From positions 62,001 to 126,000 of the forward strand of contig JAUQWW010000021.1 of assembly GCA_030834965.1 (NCBI GenBank): a DNA stretch of 64,000 bases. Direction: 5' to 3'. The translations under genes were made by a program, and so were the position numbers. Positions 29,549-40,383 of this stretch are shown one piece after another. The DNA is from Gallionellaceae bacterium. GTDB lineage: Bacteria > Pseudomonadota > Gammaproteobacteria > Burkholderiales > Gallionellaceae. The notes beneath the pieces are model-generated. The model did not search any database, was not told the DNA's origin, and saw only the letters and a list, made by a program, of their open reading frames with translations. Each line of letters opens with the position of its first letter. The first letter of the stretch is position 1.

Positions 29549-29998
29549 CTATCCCCGGCCGAAAAATACCTCGGCAACCGTCAGCAGCCCGATGACCAGA
29601 TTCAATCCGACCAGCTTGCGTATCGTGCCCAGAATCGCGCCTGCCTTAACCCAGTCCTTGGCCTCGACCTGCAAATTGAAGCGCACGTAACAACTGAAAA
29701 ATACGTAGGCAAAAATGGCCATCATGACGATGCCCAGCAGCAGCATCAGGTGGACGTAAGCGGGGACATGGGCAAAGCCGCCGAGCTGGTAGATCATGTA
29801 GAAGCCGCTTGTCAGCAGCACGAATACCGCAAGCCACACCCAGTTGAAGAAGCGGCTGAATACTTTGTCCCACAGGCGCAGACGTTCCGGCGGCTGCAAT
29901 GCTTCTACGGCGCTTGGGCGCAGCACCACGTAGGCAAAGAACATCCCGCCAACCCATACCAGTACGGCAAGCAGGTGCAGCAGTTGAAATAGCGCCAT
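29549..29998 (-). CDS. CopD-family membrane protein
   Basis: A 149-residue membrane protein with four hydrophobic helices and the CopD-like N-terminus LFQLLHLLAVLVWVGGMFFAY, including the His that is conserved in CopD-type proteins. CopD is implicated in copper uptake, but many family members are of unknown role. It is convergent with mntP and lies just downstream of rnhB on the minus strand. Confidence 0.82.
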   Translation of the reverse strand: MALFQLLHLLAVLVWVGGMFFAYVVLRPSAVEALQPPERLRLWDKVFSRFFNWVWLAVFVLLTSGFYMIYQLGGFAHVPAYVHLMLLLGIVMMAIFAYVFFSCYVRFNLQVEAKDWVKAGAILGTIRKLVGLNLVIGLLTVAEVFFGRG

Positions 29999-30025
29999 CG
30001 TCAGTCTCCCCCAGTTTGCAACTTC

Positions 30026-30607
30026 TTACGAACGGGTTTGCAGCAACTCCCGGACGGGCCGGAAGCTTCTGCGGTGCTCGGCGGATACACCGTGCAGCTT
30101 TAGCGCCGCGAGATGCACCGCAGTAGGATACCCCTTGTGCGCAGCAAAATCATATTGCGGATAGCGTTCGTGCAGCAACAGCATGGCCTCGTCGCGCGCG
30201 GTCTTGGCCAGGATGGAGGCCGCCGAAATGGCCGCCACGCTGCTGTCTCCCTGCACGATGGCACGGCTGGGCAGGCCGGTATCCGGACAATGCAGGCCGT
30301 CCACCCAGACTTCCTGCGGCCGCACCTGGAGCTGCTCAACAGCACGGCGCATGGCCAACAGGCTGGCTTGCAGGATGTTGAGCGTGTCGATCTCCTCCAC
30401 CGATGCTTGGGCGATGGCCCATGCCAGCGCGTGTTGCTTGATTTCCGACGCCAGATGGTTGCGCCGCTTCTCGCTGAGCTTCTTGGAATCCGCCAGCCCG
30501 GCTATCGGACGGTTTTCATCCAGTATCACCGCAGCGGCATATACCGGCCCGGCCAAGGGGCCGCGCCCGGCTTCGTCTACGCCGCAGATAATCAATGTCG
30601 ATTTCAA
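30026..30607 (-). CDS. rnhB: Ribonuclease HII
   Basis: A 193-residue RNase HII. Catalytic Asp-Glu is in [20 protein letters not shown], with another Asp in [10 protein letters not shown] and a later Asp in KTARDEAM. It removes ribonucleotides from DNA. It starts with TTG 30607, which overlaps the lpxB stop (TTGA), a coupled and rather weak start. Last gene of the lipid A operon. Confidence 0.94.
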   Translation of the reverse strand: MKSTLIICGVDEAGRGPLAGPVYAAAVILDENRPIAGLADSKKLSEKRRNHLASEIKQHALAWAIAQASVEEIDTLNILQASLLAMRRAVEQLQVRPQEVWVDGLHCPDTGLPSRAIVQGDSSVAAISAASILAKTARDEAMLLLHERYPQYDFAAHKGYPTAVHLAALKLHGVSAEHRRSFRPVRELLQTRS

Positions 30608-31761
30608 GTCTGCAACCCCAGATACGGCAGCACTGCCTGTGCCGCCTTGTGCGCCGTGTCCTGCCTGAGCATGGCATGCATATCAGTAAATGTTTGTTCC
30701 AGTTCAGCCACCGCTTGTTTGTCGCTGACCAGATTGAGCAGCGCTTGCGCCAGATTTTCCGGCGTGGCGTCATCCTGCAACAGTTCAGGCACGACAAATT
30801 TCTCGGCCATAATATTGGGAAGGCCGACATAGGGCTGGTATTTCTTGCGTTTCAGCAGCCACCAGGACAGGGCCGGCATCTTGTAGGTGATCACCATCGG
30901 GCGCTTGAGCAGTGCGGCTTCCAGCGTGGCGGTGCCGGATGCCACGAGCACGCCGTCAGCCGCGATCATCGCATCTTGCGCATGGCCGAATAACATGGTG
31001 ATGGGCAACTCCCGTGCCTCTTTGCGGTATATTTCCTCTTCAAAGATGGCACGCGTCTCGCGGCTTACCAGCGGTACCAGAAAGCAGGCATCAGGCTGCT
31101 TGTCCAGAATCAACCGGGCGGTTTCGATAAAGGTGGCGGCCAGTTGCCGCACTTCGCTCTGGCGGCTGCCTGGCAAGAATGCAAACACCTTGCGCTGCAT
31201 GGGCAGGCGCATCTGCTCGCGCATGACGTTGCGCTTGGGAATATCCGGCAGCATGTCGGCCAGCGGATGGCCGACGTAAGTCACGGGAATTCCGGCCTGT
31301 TCATACAAAGGAGCTTCGAAGGGGAACAGTGCAAGTATGTGCGACACCGCGCGCTTGATCTTGTGGATGCGCTCTCTGCGCCACGCCCAAATGGATGGGC
31401 TGACGTAATGTATGGTGGGGATGCCGCGCTGCTTGAGCGCCAGTTCCAGATCGAGATTGAAATCCGGCGCATCCACGCCAATGAATAAATCCGGCGGCTG
31501 GGCAATTAGCTGCGTGCGCAGTTTGCTGCGTATCCCGACGATTTCCCGGTAATGGCGCAGCACTTCAACATAGCCGCGCACCGCAAGTTTTTCCATCGGG
31601 AACAGTACCTGCATGCCGGCTGACTGCATTTTCGGCCCACCTATACCAATAAAACGCACGTCGGGCAGTTCCCGCTTGAGCGCTTCCATCAGGTGGCTCC
31701 CAAGCAGGTCGCCCGATGCTTCACCCGCGACCATCGCGATGGTTTTAATTTGCTGCCTCAT
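30604..31761 (-). CDS. lpxB: Lipid-A-disaccharide synthase
   Basis: A 385-residue glycosyltransferase. It opens with [17 protein letters not shown] and has [26 protein letters not shown]-like sequence and [15 protein letters not shown]. It condenses UDP-2,3-diacylglucosamine with lipid X at the inner membrane. The element at 31,773-31,897 separates it from lpxA. Confidence 0.95.
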   Translation of the reverse strand: MRQQIKTIAMVAGEASGDLLGSHLMEALKRELPDVRFIGIGGPKMQSAGMQVLFPMEKLAVRGYVEVLRHYREIVGIRSKLRTQLIAQPPDLFIGVDAPDFNLDLELALKQRGIPTIHYVSPSIWAWRRERIHKIKRAVSHILALFPFEAPLYEQAGIPVTYVGHPLADMLPDIPKRNVMREQMRLPMQRKVFAFLPGSRQSEVRQLAATFIETARLILDKQPDACFLVPLVSRETRAIFEEEIYRKEARELPITMLFGHAQDAMIAADGVLVASGTATLEAALLKRPMVITYKMPALSWWLLKRKKYQPYVGLPNIMAEKFVVPELLQDDATPENLAQALLNLVSDKQAVAELEQTFTDMHAMLRQDTAHKAAQAVLPYLGLQT

Positions 31762-31772
31762 GATGGGTAGTT

Positions 31773-31899
31773 ATTCCAATTTCAATTCGAAGATGAAACA
31801 AGGCGGCGACGAGCGAACGACGAAGACAGTGCGAGTAGCACGGCTAGGAGTAAGCGAGGAAGCCAACACAGTGTCATCGAAGAAGTGGAATTGGAATTA
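31773..31899. repeat. MITE-like element bounded by inverted repeats, between lpxA and lpxB
   Basis: The left arm ATTCCAATTTCAATTC (31,773-31,788) and the right arm GAAGTGGAATTGGAAT (31,882-31,897) are inverted repeats matching at 14 of 16 positions. The ~93 bases between them are purine-rich and repetitive in feel (gcggcgacgagcgaacg, then gtagcacggctaggag). The right arm reaches the lpxA stop codon (TAA at 31,899-31,897). It has no coding capacity. It resembles short dispersed repeats, but no second copy was seen in this window. Confidence 0.6.
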
Positions 31900-32667
31900 A
31901 CGGACGATGCCGCGCTGCGAATGATTCAGAAAATCCGCGAGCACATTGAGTTCAGGATGTTCTGCAGCCTGTTCAAGAATGGCATCCTTCGCCTGTTCCA
32001 ATGACAGCCCGGATTTGTACAGGGTCTTGTAAGCGCGCTTGATCGCCATCACGGCGCCGCTGGAAAATCCGCGCCGCTTCAACCCTTCCGAATTGGTGCC
32101 GTGGGGCGCAGCGGGGTTGCCGGAGACGGTGACGTAGGGGGGGATGTCCTGCAGCAGGATGGTCCCCATGCCGGTAATCACATGCCCACCGATCTGGCAG
32201 AACTGGTGCACCACGGTAAAGCCGCCGAGGATGGCGTAATCGTCGACCACCACATGCCCGGCAAGCTGGGCGTTGTTGGCGAAGATGGTGTGGTTTCCGA
32301 TCTGGCAATCATGCGCAAAGTGCACGTAGGCCATGATCCAGTTGTTGTTGCCCACGCGCGTCACGCCGGCATCTTGCGCAGTGCCCAGGTTGAAGGTGCA
32401 GAATTCACGAATCGTGTTGTTGTCGCCGATTTCCAGCCGCGTAGGCTCATCCGCATATTTTTTGTCCTGCGGAATTTCGCCCAGCGAGCAGAACTGGAAG
32501 ATGCGGTTATTGTTGCCGATGCGGGTGTGCCCACCGATTACCACGTGTGGGCCGATGTGCGTACCGGCGCCGATCTCGACATGCTCACCGATAATGGAAT
32601 AAGCGCCGATCTCGACATCGTCCGCCAGCCTGGCGCCGGGGTGGATGATTGCTGTAGGGTGGCGCAT
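31897..32667 (-). CDS. lpxA: UDP-N-acetylglucosamine acyltransferase
   Basis: A 256-residue left-handed beta-helix protein, starting at ATG 32667 ([21 protein letters not shown]). Hexapeptide repeats run for most of its length (for example [16 protein letters not shown]), with the family segment [28 protein letters not shown] (quoted in parts) holding the active His. It puts the first acyl chain onto UDP-GlcNAc in lipid A synthesis. Its start overlaps the fabZ stop by one base (TAATG), and its stop lies inside the right arm of an inverted-repeat element. Confidence 0.95.
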   Translation of the reverse strand: MRHPTAIIHPGARLADDVEIGAYSIIGEHVEIGAGTHIGPHVVIGGHTRIGNNNRIFQFCSLGEIPQDKKYADEPTRLEIGDNNTIREFCTFNLGTAQDAGVTRVGNNNWIMAYVHFAHDCQIGNHTIFANNAQLAGHVVVDDYAILGGFTVVHQFCQIGGHVITGMGTILLQDIPPYVTVSGNPAAPHGTNSEGLKRRGFSSGAVMAIKRAYKTLYKSGLSLEQAKDAILEQAAEHPELNVLADFLNHSQRGIVR

Positions 32668-33113
32668 TACAAGTTCCGTATGGTGCACATCACTTCAGCT
32701 TCGGCGGCCACCTGTCCATCCACTTCGGCAACGGCGGCAAATTTCCACACGCCGCGCATGCTGCGCAGAACCGATACCTTAAAGATCAGTTGGTCGCCTG
32801 CGCTGACCGGCTTCTTGAATCGCGCGCCATCAATACCCGCAAAGTAATACACGGAATTACCGTCGGGCTTGGTGCCCAGCGTCTTGAAGGTCAGGATAGC
32901 CGCCGCCTGGGCCATGGCTTCGATGATCAGCACGCCTGGCATCACGGGGTGGTGCGGGAAATGGCCGGTAAAGAATGGTTCATTGATGGAAACATTTTTC
33001 AGCGCGACAATCCCCTTTTCAGGTTCGCAGGACAGCACGCGGTCTATCAGCAGGAACGGATAGCGGTGCGGCAGATATTCCAGAATTTCGTGGATGTCCA
33101 TTTGGGTACTCAT
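32667..33113 (-). CDS. fabZ: 3-hydroxyacyl-ACP dehydratase FabZ
   Basis: A 148-residue hot-dog-fold enzyme. The start is ATG 33113, which overlaps the lpxD stop (ATGA). Conserved [12 protein letters not shown] and the catalytic [21 protein letters not shown] segment (read in parts) are visible. It dehydrates beta-hydroxyacyl-ACP in fatty acid synthesis. Placed between lpxD and lpxA as in most gram-negatives. Confidence 0.95.
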   Translation of the reverse strand: MSTQMDIHEILEYLPHRYPFLLIDRVLSCEPEKGIVALKNVSINEPFFTGHFPHHPVMPGVLIIEAMAQAAAILTFKTLGTKPDGNSVYYFAGIDGARFKKPVSAGDQLIFKVSVLRSMRGVWKFAAVAEVDGQVAAEAEVMCTIRNL

Positions 33114-34171
33114 CAATCTTTCCTCTTTAAGACTTCAATTTCTTGTTGCAGTGCTTTTACTTTATCCGCAAGCTCACCCAGGTGGCGCAGGTGTGCTGCA
33201 TTGTTGCGCCATTCTTCATTCTTGCTGAATGGGTAAATCCCGGTATAGCTGCCGCTTTCACGGATGGATTTTCCGATCAGCGTAAAGGAAGAAATTTCGA
33301 CGTGGTCCGCTATGTGCAGATGCCCCAGAATTCCCGCACTTCCGCCTATCCGGCAATGGTGTCCGATGGTAGTGCTGCCCGCAATGCCGACGCAGCCGGC
33401 AATGGCGGTATGCGCGCCGATGCGCACGTTGTGCGCCACCTGAATCTGGTTGTCCAGCTTGACTCCGTCCTCGATCACCGTATCGTCCAGCGCGCCACGG
33501 TCTATGGTGGTATTTGCACCGATCTCCACATCGTCGCCTATCACAACACGCCCGATCTGCGGGATTTTCAGCCAGCTGCCTTCGTCCATTGCAATACCAA
33601 AACCATCCGCGCCAATCACGACGCCGGAATGCGCAATCAACCTGTTGCCCAGCACGCAATCGTGGTACACGACAACGCGCGGATACAGGCGCGCGTCCTC
33701 ACCGATGGAGACCCCCGCGCCTATGCTGCATCCCGCCATGATCACGCTGCGTGCGCCGATTCTTGCGCCCGCCCCGATCGCCACATGTGGACCGATATGC
33801 GCGGTCGGGTCGATCTGCGCGCCGTCTTCAATCACGGCACTGTGATGTATGCCAGGCAAGGTCTGCGCTGGCGGGTTCAGAAACGTTGAAACCTTGGCGA
33901 AGTAGGTGTAGGGGTTGTCGCATACGATGCGAGGCAGCTGCGAGGCACCTGCATCTGCCTCGCTGACAATCACTGCTCCGGCGCGCGTGGTGGCAAGCTG
34001 GGCACGGTATTTACTGCTTGCCAGAAACGTAATATGTTCGGCCTGTGCGCTTTCCAGTGTGGCGATTTGCTCGATCGTCGTGTCGGCATTGCCCAGCACG
34101 CGGCCGCCAAAACGCTCCGCTATGTCTTCCAAACGATAGGCTGTACGCTTCTTTCGGCTCGACCGTTCCAT
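33113..34171 (-). CDS. lpxD: UDP-3-O-acylglucosamine N-acyltransferase
   Basis: A 352-residue protein with an N-terminal uridine-binding domain and a long left-handed beta-helix. The catalytic segment [18 protein letters not shown] and the hexapeptide run [14 protein letters not shown] are clear. It adds the second acyl chain in lipid A synthesis. The C-terminal helix ([16 protein letters not shown]) is short and coiled-coil-like. Confidence 0.95.
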   Translation of the reverse strand: MERSSRKKRTAYRLEDIAERFGGRVLGNADTTIEQIATLESAQAEHITFLASSKYRAQLATTRAGAVIVSEADAGASQLPRIVCDNPYTYFAKVSTFLNPPAQTLPGIHHSAVIEDGAQIDPTAHIGPHVAIGAGARIGARSVIMAGCSIGAGVSIGEDARLYPRVVVYHDCVLGNRLIAHSGVVIGADGFGIAMDEGSWLKIPQIGRVVIGDDVEIGANTTIDRGALDDTVIEDGVKLDNQIQVAHNVRIGAHTAIAGCVGIAGSTTIGHHCRIGGSAGILGHLHIADHVEISSFTLIGKSIRESGSYTGIYPFSKNEEWRNNAAHLRHLGELADKVKALQQEIEVLKRKD

Positions 34172-34196
34172 TCATGTTGCCCGTGATACAGCGGAA

Positions 34197-34733
34197 TTAC
34201 TTTTCGCCCGCCAGATGTTTCAGCACCTTTTCGGTGATGTCGATTTTTGGATTGCGATACACCGCTTCCTGCAGGATCAAATCATATTTGTCCGCTTCCG
34301 CGATCGCCTGTATGGCCTTATTGGCGCGATCCAGCACGATCACCAGTTCCTCGTTCTTGCGCAGATTCAAATCCTCACGAAACTCGCGCTGCATGCGCTG
34401 CAAATTCACATTCAGGTTGGCCAATTCGCGCTCCTTGTTGCGATGGTCGGCATCTGGCAGCGTGACACCCTCTTTTTCGAGAAATACCTGAATGTCCTTG
34501 GCTTGCTGGGCAAGTTTCTGGATTTCCTGGTCGCGTGCAGCAAACTCTTTCTCGATCTTCTTCTCAGCCTTCAATGCCGGTGCCGATTCGCGCAGGATGC
34601 GTTCGGTATCCACGACGCCGATCCGGAAGTCAGCGGCAACCGCCGCCTGGGTAACAGACAGCGCCAACATGACCGGCATGAATTTCATGATCCAGTTTTT
34701 CAGTTTCGGGGTTTTGAATTTTCGGATTTCCAT
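34197..34733 (-). CDS. skp: OmpH/Skp family periplasmic chaperone
   Basis: A 178-residue protein from ATG 34733 (GAGGAG upstream). It has a signal peptide (FMPVMLALSVTQAAVAADF), then FRIGVVDTERILRESAP, a long charged helical hairpin and a C-terminal YDLILQEAVYRNPKIDITEKVL. Skp holds unfolded outer membrane proteins on their way to the Bam complex. It lies just after bamA. Confidence 0.94.
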   Translation of the reverse strand: MEIRKFKTPKLKNWIMKFMPVMLALSVTQAAVAADFRIGVVDTERILRESAPALKAEKKIEKEFAARDQEIQKLAQQAKDIQVFLEKEGVTLPDADHRNKERELANLNVNLQRMQREFREDLNLRKNEELVIVLDRANKAIQAIAEADKYDLILQEAVYRNPKIDITEKVLKHLAGEK

Positions 34734-34752
34734 TTTCCGCTCCTCGCCAAAT

Positions 34753-37020
34753 TTAAAATAATGAGCCCAGTGTGAACTGGAACTTCTGCAGCTTATCACC
34801 CGTATCTTTTTTCAGCGGCACACCCACGCTTAACTTCAGCGGGCCCACCGGCGATATCCAGGAAACCGCCATGCCGGTAGAATACCGCAAACCATCCCAT
34901 CCCATTCCATTGACCCCGCCAGCATCTGCAAAAACACTCAGGCGAACTGATTTTTCCTTGGACATCCCCGGTACGGGAAACAGCAATTCCGCATTGCCGA
35001 TAATGCGCTTGGTGCCGCCCAGCGCATTGTTATCCGAGTCGCGTGGCCCCAGCGAGTTGGGCTCGTAGCCGCGCACCGAACCGATGCCGCCCGCATAGAA
35101 GTTCTTGAAGAATGGCAGCGGCTTGCCGCCATAGCCGTTGCCGACTCCGGCTTCGCCATTCAGCATCAGGGTCACTTCGCGGGTCAATGGGTAAAACCAC
35201 TGATGCTGATAAGTCAATTTGTAATAACGCTGGTTTGAAACCGGCAGGGCAATTTCCGTGGAAGCGCGCTGTACCGTGCCTTCCGTAGTGTAAATCGCGC
35301 TGTCGCGGCTATCATGGCTCCAGCCCGCCGTACCAAGCAAGTTGGTCGTGGAAGATCCAAAGGTCGTGACATAATCCCGGTAGCGTTGCGGGCTGGCAGA
35401 GCTGAGATCCAGTTTGGTATGTTCCGCTGACAGTCCATAATGAATGGTTGCATCGTCACTGACCGGCACGCCATAGCGGATGCCGGCACCCATCGTCGAA
35501 GAACGGTAGGGGCTGACCGCCGTCCGGGTGGCATCCACTTCGCGTTTATATATATCAAAGCCGCGGCTCATTCCCTCATCGGTGTAATAAGGGTTGGTAT
35601 ACGATATCGAATATATCTGGTTTACCTTGCTGGTATTGACCTGTGTGGAGAGATAATTGCCGGAACCGAACAGGTTGCGCTCCGTAATCGCGGCGGTTAA
35701 CACCACGCCTTCACTGCTGGACAACCCGGCGCCAACCGAGAAATCGCCGGTGGCTTTTTCCTTCACTGACAGGCTGACGTCGAGCTGGTCATTCGCGCCT
35801 TGGACGGGAGGAGTCTCGATATTCACTTCACTGAAGAAATCCAGGCGATCCACCCTCTGCTTGGATTTCTTTATTTTGGAAGCAGAAAACCACTCGCCCT
35901 CCATCTGGCGGAATTCGCGCCGGATCACCTCATCGCGCGTCTTGTTGTTACCCGCGATATTGATGTGCCGCACATATACGCGATGCCCCGGATCAACCAT
36001 GAAAGTGAACGCCGCTTGATGCTTTTCCTTGTCCAGTTCCGGCACCGCGTTGATATTCGCGAAGGCGTACCCATCGTCGCTGAGGCGGTCACCAATCGTT
36101 GAAGTGGATGCGGTCAATTCCTTGCGCGAGAACGTATCGCCCGGCTTGACCGTAATCAGCTTACGGATTTGCTCATGCGGCAGGACGCTCTCCGGCCCCG
36201 CTACCTTGATATCTGAAATCGTGTACTTGGCGCCTTCGGTAAGATTGATGGTGATGTAAATATCTTTCTTGTCCGGCGTGATGGAAACCTGGGTTGAATC
36301 TATGGAAAATTCCAGGTAACCCGTATCGAGATAAAACGAGCGCAAGGCCTCCAGGTCGGCAGACAACTTCTGCTTGGAATACTGGTCGTTTTTGCTGAAC
36401 CAGCTCAACCAGTTGGGTGTGTCGAGTTTCATCAGGTCCCGCAACTCGGCCTCCTTGTAGGCTTGGTTGCCGATGATGTTGATTTGCTTGATCTTGGAAG
36501 CGTCCCCTTCCACCACATTGAAGCTGACGTCAACGCGGTTGCGTTCCAGTTCCGTGACGGTGGTGCTTACCGAGACCCCATATTTGCCGCGCGCCACGTA
36601 CTGGCGCTTGAGTTCCTGCTCGGATTTGTCCAGCGAGGACCTGTCGAAAATGCGCCCTTCGGCCAGGCCGATAGCCTTGAGGCTGTCGCGCAGCTGATCC
36701 TTGGGAAAGTCTTTCACGCCGTTGATCTCGACGCTAGCAATCGACGGACGTTCACGCACCAGCACGACCAGCACATCCTGCTCCACTTCAAGGCGCACGT
36801 CCTTGAAAAACCCGGTGGCAAACAGCGCACGGATTGCGGCGGCGGCACGCTCATCGTCCAGTTTGTCACCAACCTTGACCGGCAAGTAGCTGAACACCGT
36901 ACCCGCCTCGGTACGTTGTATGCCTTCCACACGGATATCCTTGACCACGAAGGGTTCGATTGCTGCGGCTGAAGTTGCGTACAGCAGCGGAAGTAGCACC
37001 GCCAGTTTTCTTAATTTCAT
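34753..37020 (-). CDS. bamA: Outer membrane protein assembly factor BamA
   Basis: About 755 residues from ATG 37020, with a signal peptide (LAVLLPLLYATSAAAIEPF), five POTRA domains (about residues 20-420) and a C-terminal 16-stranded beta-barrel. The barrel contains the VRGYEPNSLGPRD motif (VRGY/F loop) and ends in a Phe (FTLGSLF), as outer membrane proteins do. It folds and inserts outer membrane proteins. An in-frame TTG 12 bases upstream overlaps the rseP stop. Confidence 0.96.
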   Translation of the reverse strand: MKLRKLAVLLPLLYATSAAAIEPFVVKDIRVEGIQRTEAGTVFSYLPVKVGDKLDDERAAAAIRALFATGFFKDVRLEVEQDVLVVLVRERPSIASVEINGVKDFPKDQLRDSLKAIGLAEGRIFDRSSLDKSEQELKRQYVARGKYGVSVSTTVTELERNRVDVSFNVVEGDASKIKQINIIGNQAYKEAELRDLMKLDTPNWLSWFSKNDQYSKQKLSADLEALRSFYLDTGYLEFSIDSTQVSITPDKKDIYITINLTEGAKYTISDIKVAGPESVLPHEQIRKLITVKPGDTFSRKELTASTSTIGDRLSDDGYAFANINAVPELDKEKHQAAFTFMVDPGHRVYVRHINIAGNNKTRDEVIRREFRQMEGEWFSASKIKKSKQRVDRLDFFSEVNIETPPVQGANDQLDVSLSVKEKATGDFSVGAGLSSSEGVVLTAAITERNLFGSGNYLSTQVNTSKVNQIYSISYTNPYYTDEGMSRGFDIYKREVDATRTAVSPYRSSTMGAGIRYGVPVSDDATIHYGLSAEHTKLDLSSASPQRYRDYVTTFGSSTTNLLGTAGWSHDSRDSAIYTTEGTVQRASTEIALPVSNQRYYKLTYQHQWFYPLTREVTLMLNGEAGVGNGYGGKPLPFFKNFYAGGIGSVRGYEPNSLGPRDSDNNALGGTKRIIGNAELLFPVPGMSKEKSVRLSVFADAGGVNGMGWDGLRYSTGMAVSWISPVGPLKLSVGVPLKKDTGDKLQKFQFTLGSLF

Positions 37021-37028
37021 GTGTTGTT

Positions 37029-38384
37029 TCAACCCAAAATCAGGCGGTTTATATCGTTATATAAGGCAAGGGCCATCAAGGTAAAAAGCAGCGCGATACC
37101 CACATTTTGCCCGATTCCCCACGCTTTTTCCGATACAGGGCTACCCTTAATCAATTCAGCCATATAATACAGCAAATGCCCCCCATCCAATAAGGGGATG
37201 GGCAGCAAGTTAAGCACTCCCAGGCTGACGCTGATCAGCGCCAAAAAGCCCAGATACGCGGCCACGCCCAGTTGGGCAGACTGCCCGGCATAATCGGCAA
37301 TCGAGATCGGACCGCTCAGGCTTTTCGTCGATATTTCGCCCATTACCATCTTGACCAGCATTTGCAGACTCACTACAGCCGTATCCCAGGTGTTGTGCAG
37401 CGCCTGCCTGAGTGCTTCGGATGGCGCATAGCGCACCTCAATCGTCAGTGCATCAAATGCCTTTTTGTCCAAGAATGGCGCCGCACCGATCCTGCCGAAC
37501 GGTATGCCTGCGTCAAAAGCCTCCTCCGGTGTGATAGGTACCGCCATCTCCCTGCCGTCGCGCTCGATGTCGAATTGCAGCGGCTTTCTGGGGTTTCTGC
37601 GCACGATGTCCACCAGATCTTTCCAGCGCGTAATGGATTGGCCGTTCACGCGCAGGACGAGGTCATCCGCGCGCAGCCCCGCACGTTCGGCTACGCCGCC
37701 TTCTGTCAGCTGGCCGATAACGGGCCGTACCAGCGGCTGGTACGGACGCAGGCCGAGCTTTTCCATGAAATCCCCATCCAGATCGCCAGGGGCCAACATT
37801 TTCAGGTCGAGCACATGCCGCATTGATTCTCCCTGCATTGTGCGCCCCTCGATTTGCGCCTCGGCACCTCGCAGCGCCAGATTCAGCAATGTCCAGCGTA
37901 CATCCTGCCAGCTTGGAACAGGCTCTCCGTTGATGCTGACGATGGTTTCCTCCACCTGCATCTGCGCCACGGCAGCAGGTGTCGCCGGTACGATCTCGCC
38001 GAGTATCGGTTTCAGTCCCGGCACGCCATACATGAACAACCCCCAATACAGGGCGATGGCAAGCAGCAGGTTGGACACCGGCCCTGCTACGACGATGAGC
38101 ATGCGCCGCATCACTGGCTGGCGATTGAAGGCGCGGTGCAACTCATGCGCTGCCACTTCGCCTTCATGTTCGTCCAGCATCTTGACGTAGCCCCCCAAGG
38201 GGATTGCGGAGATCACCCACTCGGTTTCGCCACCTTTGAAGTACTTTGCGAACAGCGGCTTGCCAAAGCCAACAGAAAAGCGCAACACCTTCACGCCGCA
38301 CAACCGCGCCACACCGTAGTGTCCGAGTTCGTGGATCACCACCAGTACTGCGATGGCAAGGATAAAAGCCAATAGCGTCGTCAT
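37029..38384 (-). CDS. rseP: Regulator of sigma-E protease RseP
   Basis: A 451-residue site-2 zinc metalloprotease. Zinc site [14 protein letters not shown] near the N-terminus; two PDZ domains in the middle (with [13 protein letters not shown]); C-terminal [13 protein letters not shown] with the third ligand. It cleaves the anti-sigma factor RseA in the membrane to activate the envelope stress response. Overlaps dxr by four bases. Confidence 0.95.
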   Translation of the reverse strand: MTTLLAFILAIAVLVVIHELGHYGVARLCGVKVLRFSVGFGKPLFAKYFKGGETEWVISAIPLGGYVKMLDEHEGEVAAHELHRAFNRQPVMRRMLIVVAGPVSNLLLAIALYWGLFMYGVPGLKPILGEIVPATPAAVAQMQVEETIVSINGEPVPSWQDVRWTLLNLALRGAEAQIEGRTMQGESMRHVLDLKMLAPGDLDGDFMEKLGLRPYQPLVRPVIGQLTEGGVAERAGLRADDLVLRVNGQSITRWKDLVDIVRRNPRKPLQFDIERDGREMAVPITPEEAFDAGIPFGRIGAAPFLDKKAFDALTIEVRYAPSEALRQALHNTWDTAVVSLQMLVKMVMGEISTKSLSGPISIADYAGQSAQLGVAAYLGFLALISVSLGVLNLLPIPLLDGGHLLYYMAELIKGSPVSEKAWGIGQNVGIALLFTLMALALYNDINRLILG

Positions 38385-39562
38385 TGCGAAATATATTCTT
38401 GCGCGGTCGCTCGGGCCGCCTCGTCCGCCGCCAGCACATCATCCAGTGTGTTGACGATAGCCACAGGCAAGGCAGCCAGCACATCCTCGATCAACCGCGG
38501 AATGGCAAGAAAGGCAAGCTTCTTATCGAGAAAGGCAGCCACGGCCACTTCATTGGCCGCATTCAGCACGGCAGGTGCCGTACCGCCGGCGCGCAATGCC
38601 TGATAGGCCAAAGCAAGACAGGGGAAACGCACAAAATCCGGTGCTGTAAAATTGAGTGTCGCCACCTTGGCCAGATCGAGCGCATCGACCCCGGCTGCGA
38701 TGCGTTCGGGATAGGCCAGCGCATAGGCAATCGGAGTGCGCATGTCCGGATTGCCGAGCTGCGCCAGCACCGAGCCATCCACGTACTGCACCAGCGAGTG
38801 AATTACGCTCTGCGGATGCACCACTACCTGGATCGCGTCGGCCGGCGCGTTAAACAGCCAGTGCGCCTCGATGACCTCCAGCCCCTTATTCATCATGGTC
38901 GCGGAATCGACCGAAATCTTGCGCCCCATCACCCAGTTCGGATGCGCGCATGCCTGTTCCGGTGTGACCTGCTGCAATTCGGTCAAGGGGGTGTTGCGAA
39001 AAGGGCCGCCGGACGCGGTGAGCAAAATCTTGCTCACCCCGCTCGCCGCAAGGTCGCCGGAGTAGCTGTGCGGCAACGCCTGGAAGATCGCATTGTGCTC
39101 GCTGTCGATGGGCAACAAGGTGGCGCCATGCAGCCCTACCGCATCCATGAATATGCGCCCCGCCATCACCAGCGTTTCCTTGTTCGCCAGCAGTATTTTC
39201 TTGCCCGCGCGTGCAGCGGCCAGAGTCGGGCGCAACCCGGCCGCGCCGACAATCGCTGCCATCACGGCATCCACCTCGGGCAAGGACGAAACGAATTCGA
39301 GCGCTTCAATGCCGCACAGCACTTCCGTATCAAGTCTTGCAGCAGCAATTTTTTGCGACAACTGGGCAGCCGCAGCTTCATCCAGCAATACCGCGTAACG
39401 CGGCTTGAAACTCAGACATTGCTCAAACAGGTTGTCCGCTTTGCTGTGTGCAGTCAGTGCAAGCACACGGAAACGGTCGGGGTGGCGTGCCACCACATCC
39501 AGCGTGCTGATGCCGATGCTGCCGGTGGAGCCAAGAATGGTGAGATGGGTAATGCCGCTCAT
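38381..39562 (-). CDS. dxr: 1-deoxy-D-xylulose 5-phosphate reductoisomerase
   Basis: A 393-residue protein from ATG 39562 ([20 protein letters not shown]), the NADPH-binding start. The frame is open further upstream but that part overlaps cdsA and has no family match. Metal-site residues are in [13 protein letters not shown] and the [19 protein letters not shown] block. It makes MEP in the non-mevalonate isoprenoid pathway. Start overlaps the cdsA stop (ATGA). Confidence 0.96.
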   Translation of the reverse strand: MSGITHLTILGSTGSIGISTLDVVARHPDRFRVLALTAHSKADNLFEQCLSFKPRYAVLLDEAAAAQLSQKIAAARLDTEVLCGIEALEFVSSLPEVDAVMAAIVGAAGLRPTLAAARAGKKILLANKETLVMAGRIFMDAVGLHGATLLPIDSEHNAIFQALPHSYSGDLAASGVSKILLTASGGPFRNTPLTELQQVTPEQACAHPNWVMGRKISVDSATMMNKGLEVIEAHWLFNAPADAIQVVVHPQSVIHSLVQYVDGSVLAQLGNPDMRTPIAYALAYPERIAAGVDALDLAKVATLNFTAPDFVRFPCLALAYQALRAGGTAPAVLNAANEVAVAAFLDKKLAFLAIPRLIEDVLAALPVAIVNTLDDVLAADEAARATAQEYISQ

Positions 39563-40383
39563 GCCAGCTTCTGCATCAGGATTGCCATCGCGGCCAGGGG
39601 TAACGTTGATGTCAGCGCATCTATGCGATCGAGCAGGCCGCCATGGCCAGGCAGCAGCGCTCCGCTGTCCTTGACCCCGGCCTGGCGCTTGATGGCCGAT
39701 TCGAACAGGTCGCCGATTACCGCCAGGCCCACCCACAACCAGGAGGCCAGCAGCAGCGCGGGCAATATCTTATGGACGATGTCCGCATCTCCAAACCGGG
39801 TAATCAGCAGTACATACACTGTCACCCCAAACACTGCTCCGATCACGCCTTCCCAGGTTTTGCCGGGGCTGATACTGGGCGCAAGCTTGGTTTTGCCAAA
39901 CTTGCGTCCGGCGAAATAGGCCGCGATGTCTGCTACCCACACCAGCCCCATAAGACCCAGCAACAACCACGGGTTCATGGCGCGCAAATCCATCATTGCC
40001 AGGCCGGTCGGGATCAGCACTGCCCAGCCGACACATGCCAGCAGCAGCGGCTGCCGCGCCTGCCAGCCGGATATCAGCCAAGTCGGCACCACAATCAACC
40101 ACAACAGCGCCGATACTGTGTAGACCAGCAAGTGAGGAAAGACATGCAGAGAGGGAATATGACTCGCATCGAACCAGACTATTCCTAGCATTAAAGCCAG
40201 CGTCAGCCACCAGTAAACGCTGGCCGCACGGCCCTGCAACTTGGCCAGCCGCGCCCATTCCGCCGTACCCTGCATCACCATGACGACGACCAGCCCCGCC
40301 CAACCCAGCCCAGACAAACTGAACAGTGCTGCCAGAAATAACGCCAGCAAAATGATCGCGGTGACAATACGAGTTTTGAGCAT
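39559..40383 (-). CDS. cdsA: Phosphatidate cytidylyltransferase
   Basis: A 274-residue membrane protein of about eight helices. The family signature is [15 protein letters not shown] followed by [34 protein letters not shown] (read in parts). It makes CDP-diacylglycerol for phospholipids. Its start overlaps the uppS stop by one base (TAATG). Confidence 0.95.
   Translation of the reverse strand: MLKTRIVTAIILLALFLAALFSLSGLGWAGLVVVMVMQGTAEWARLAKLQGRAASVYWWLTLALMLGIVWFDASHIPSLHVFPHLLVYTVSALLWLIVVPTWLISGWQARQPLLLACVGWAVLIPTGLAMMDLRAMNPWLLLGLMGLVWVADIAAYFAGRKFGKTKLAPSISPGKTWEGVIGAVFGVTVYVLLITRFGDADIVHKILPALLLASWLWVGLAVIGDLFESAIKRQAGVKDSGALLPGHGGLLDRIDALTSTLPLAAMAILMQKLA

Noticed and set aside
39563-39736. 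N-terminal extension of dxr
   Set aside because: The extra residues overlap cdsA and are Arg/Pro-rich without similarity; Dxr begins at [14 protein letters not shown].
38384-39919. A ~500-codon plus-strand frame opposite dxr and cdsA
   Set aside because: Same composition bias; dxr and cdsA on the other strand have complete motifs and lengths.
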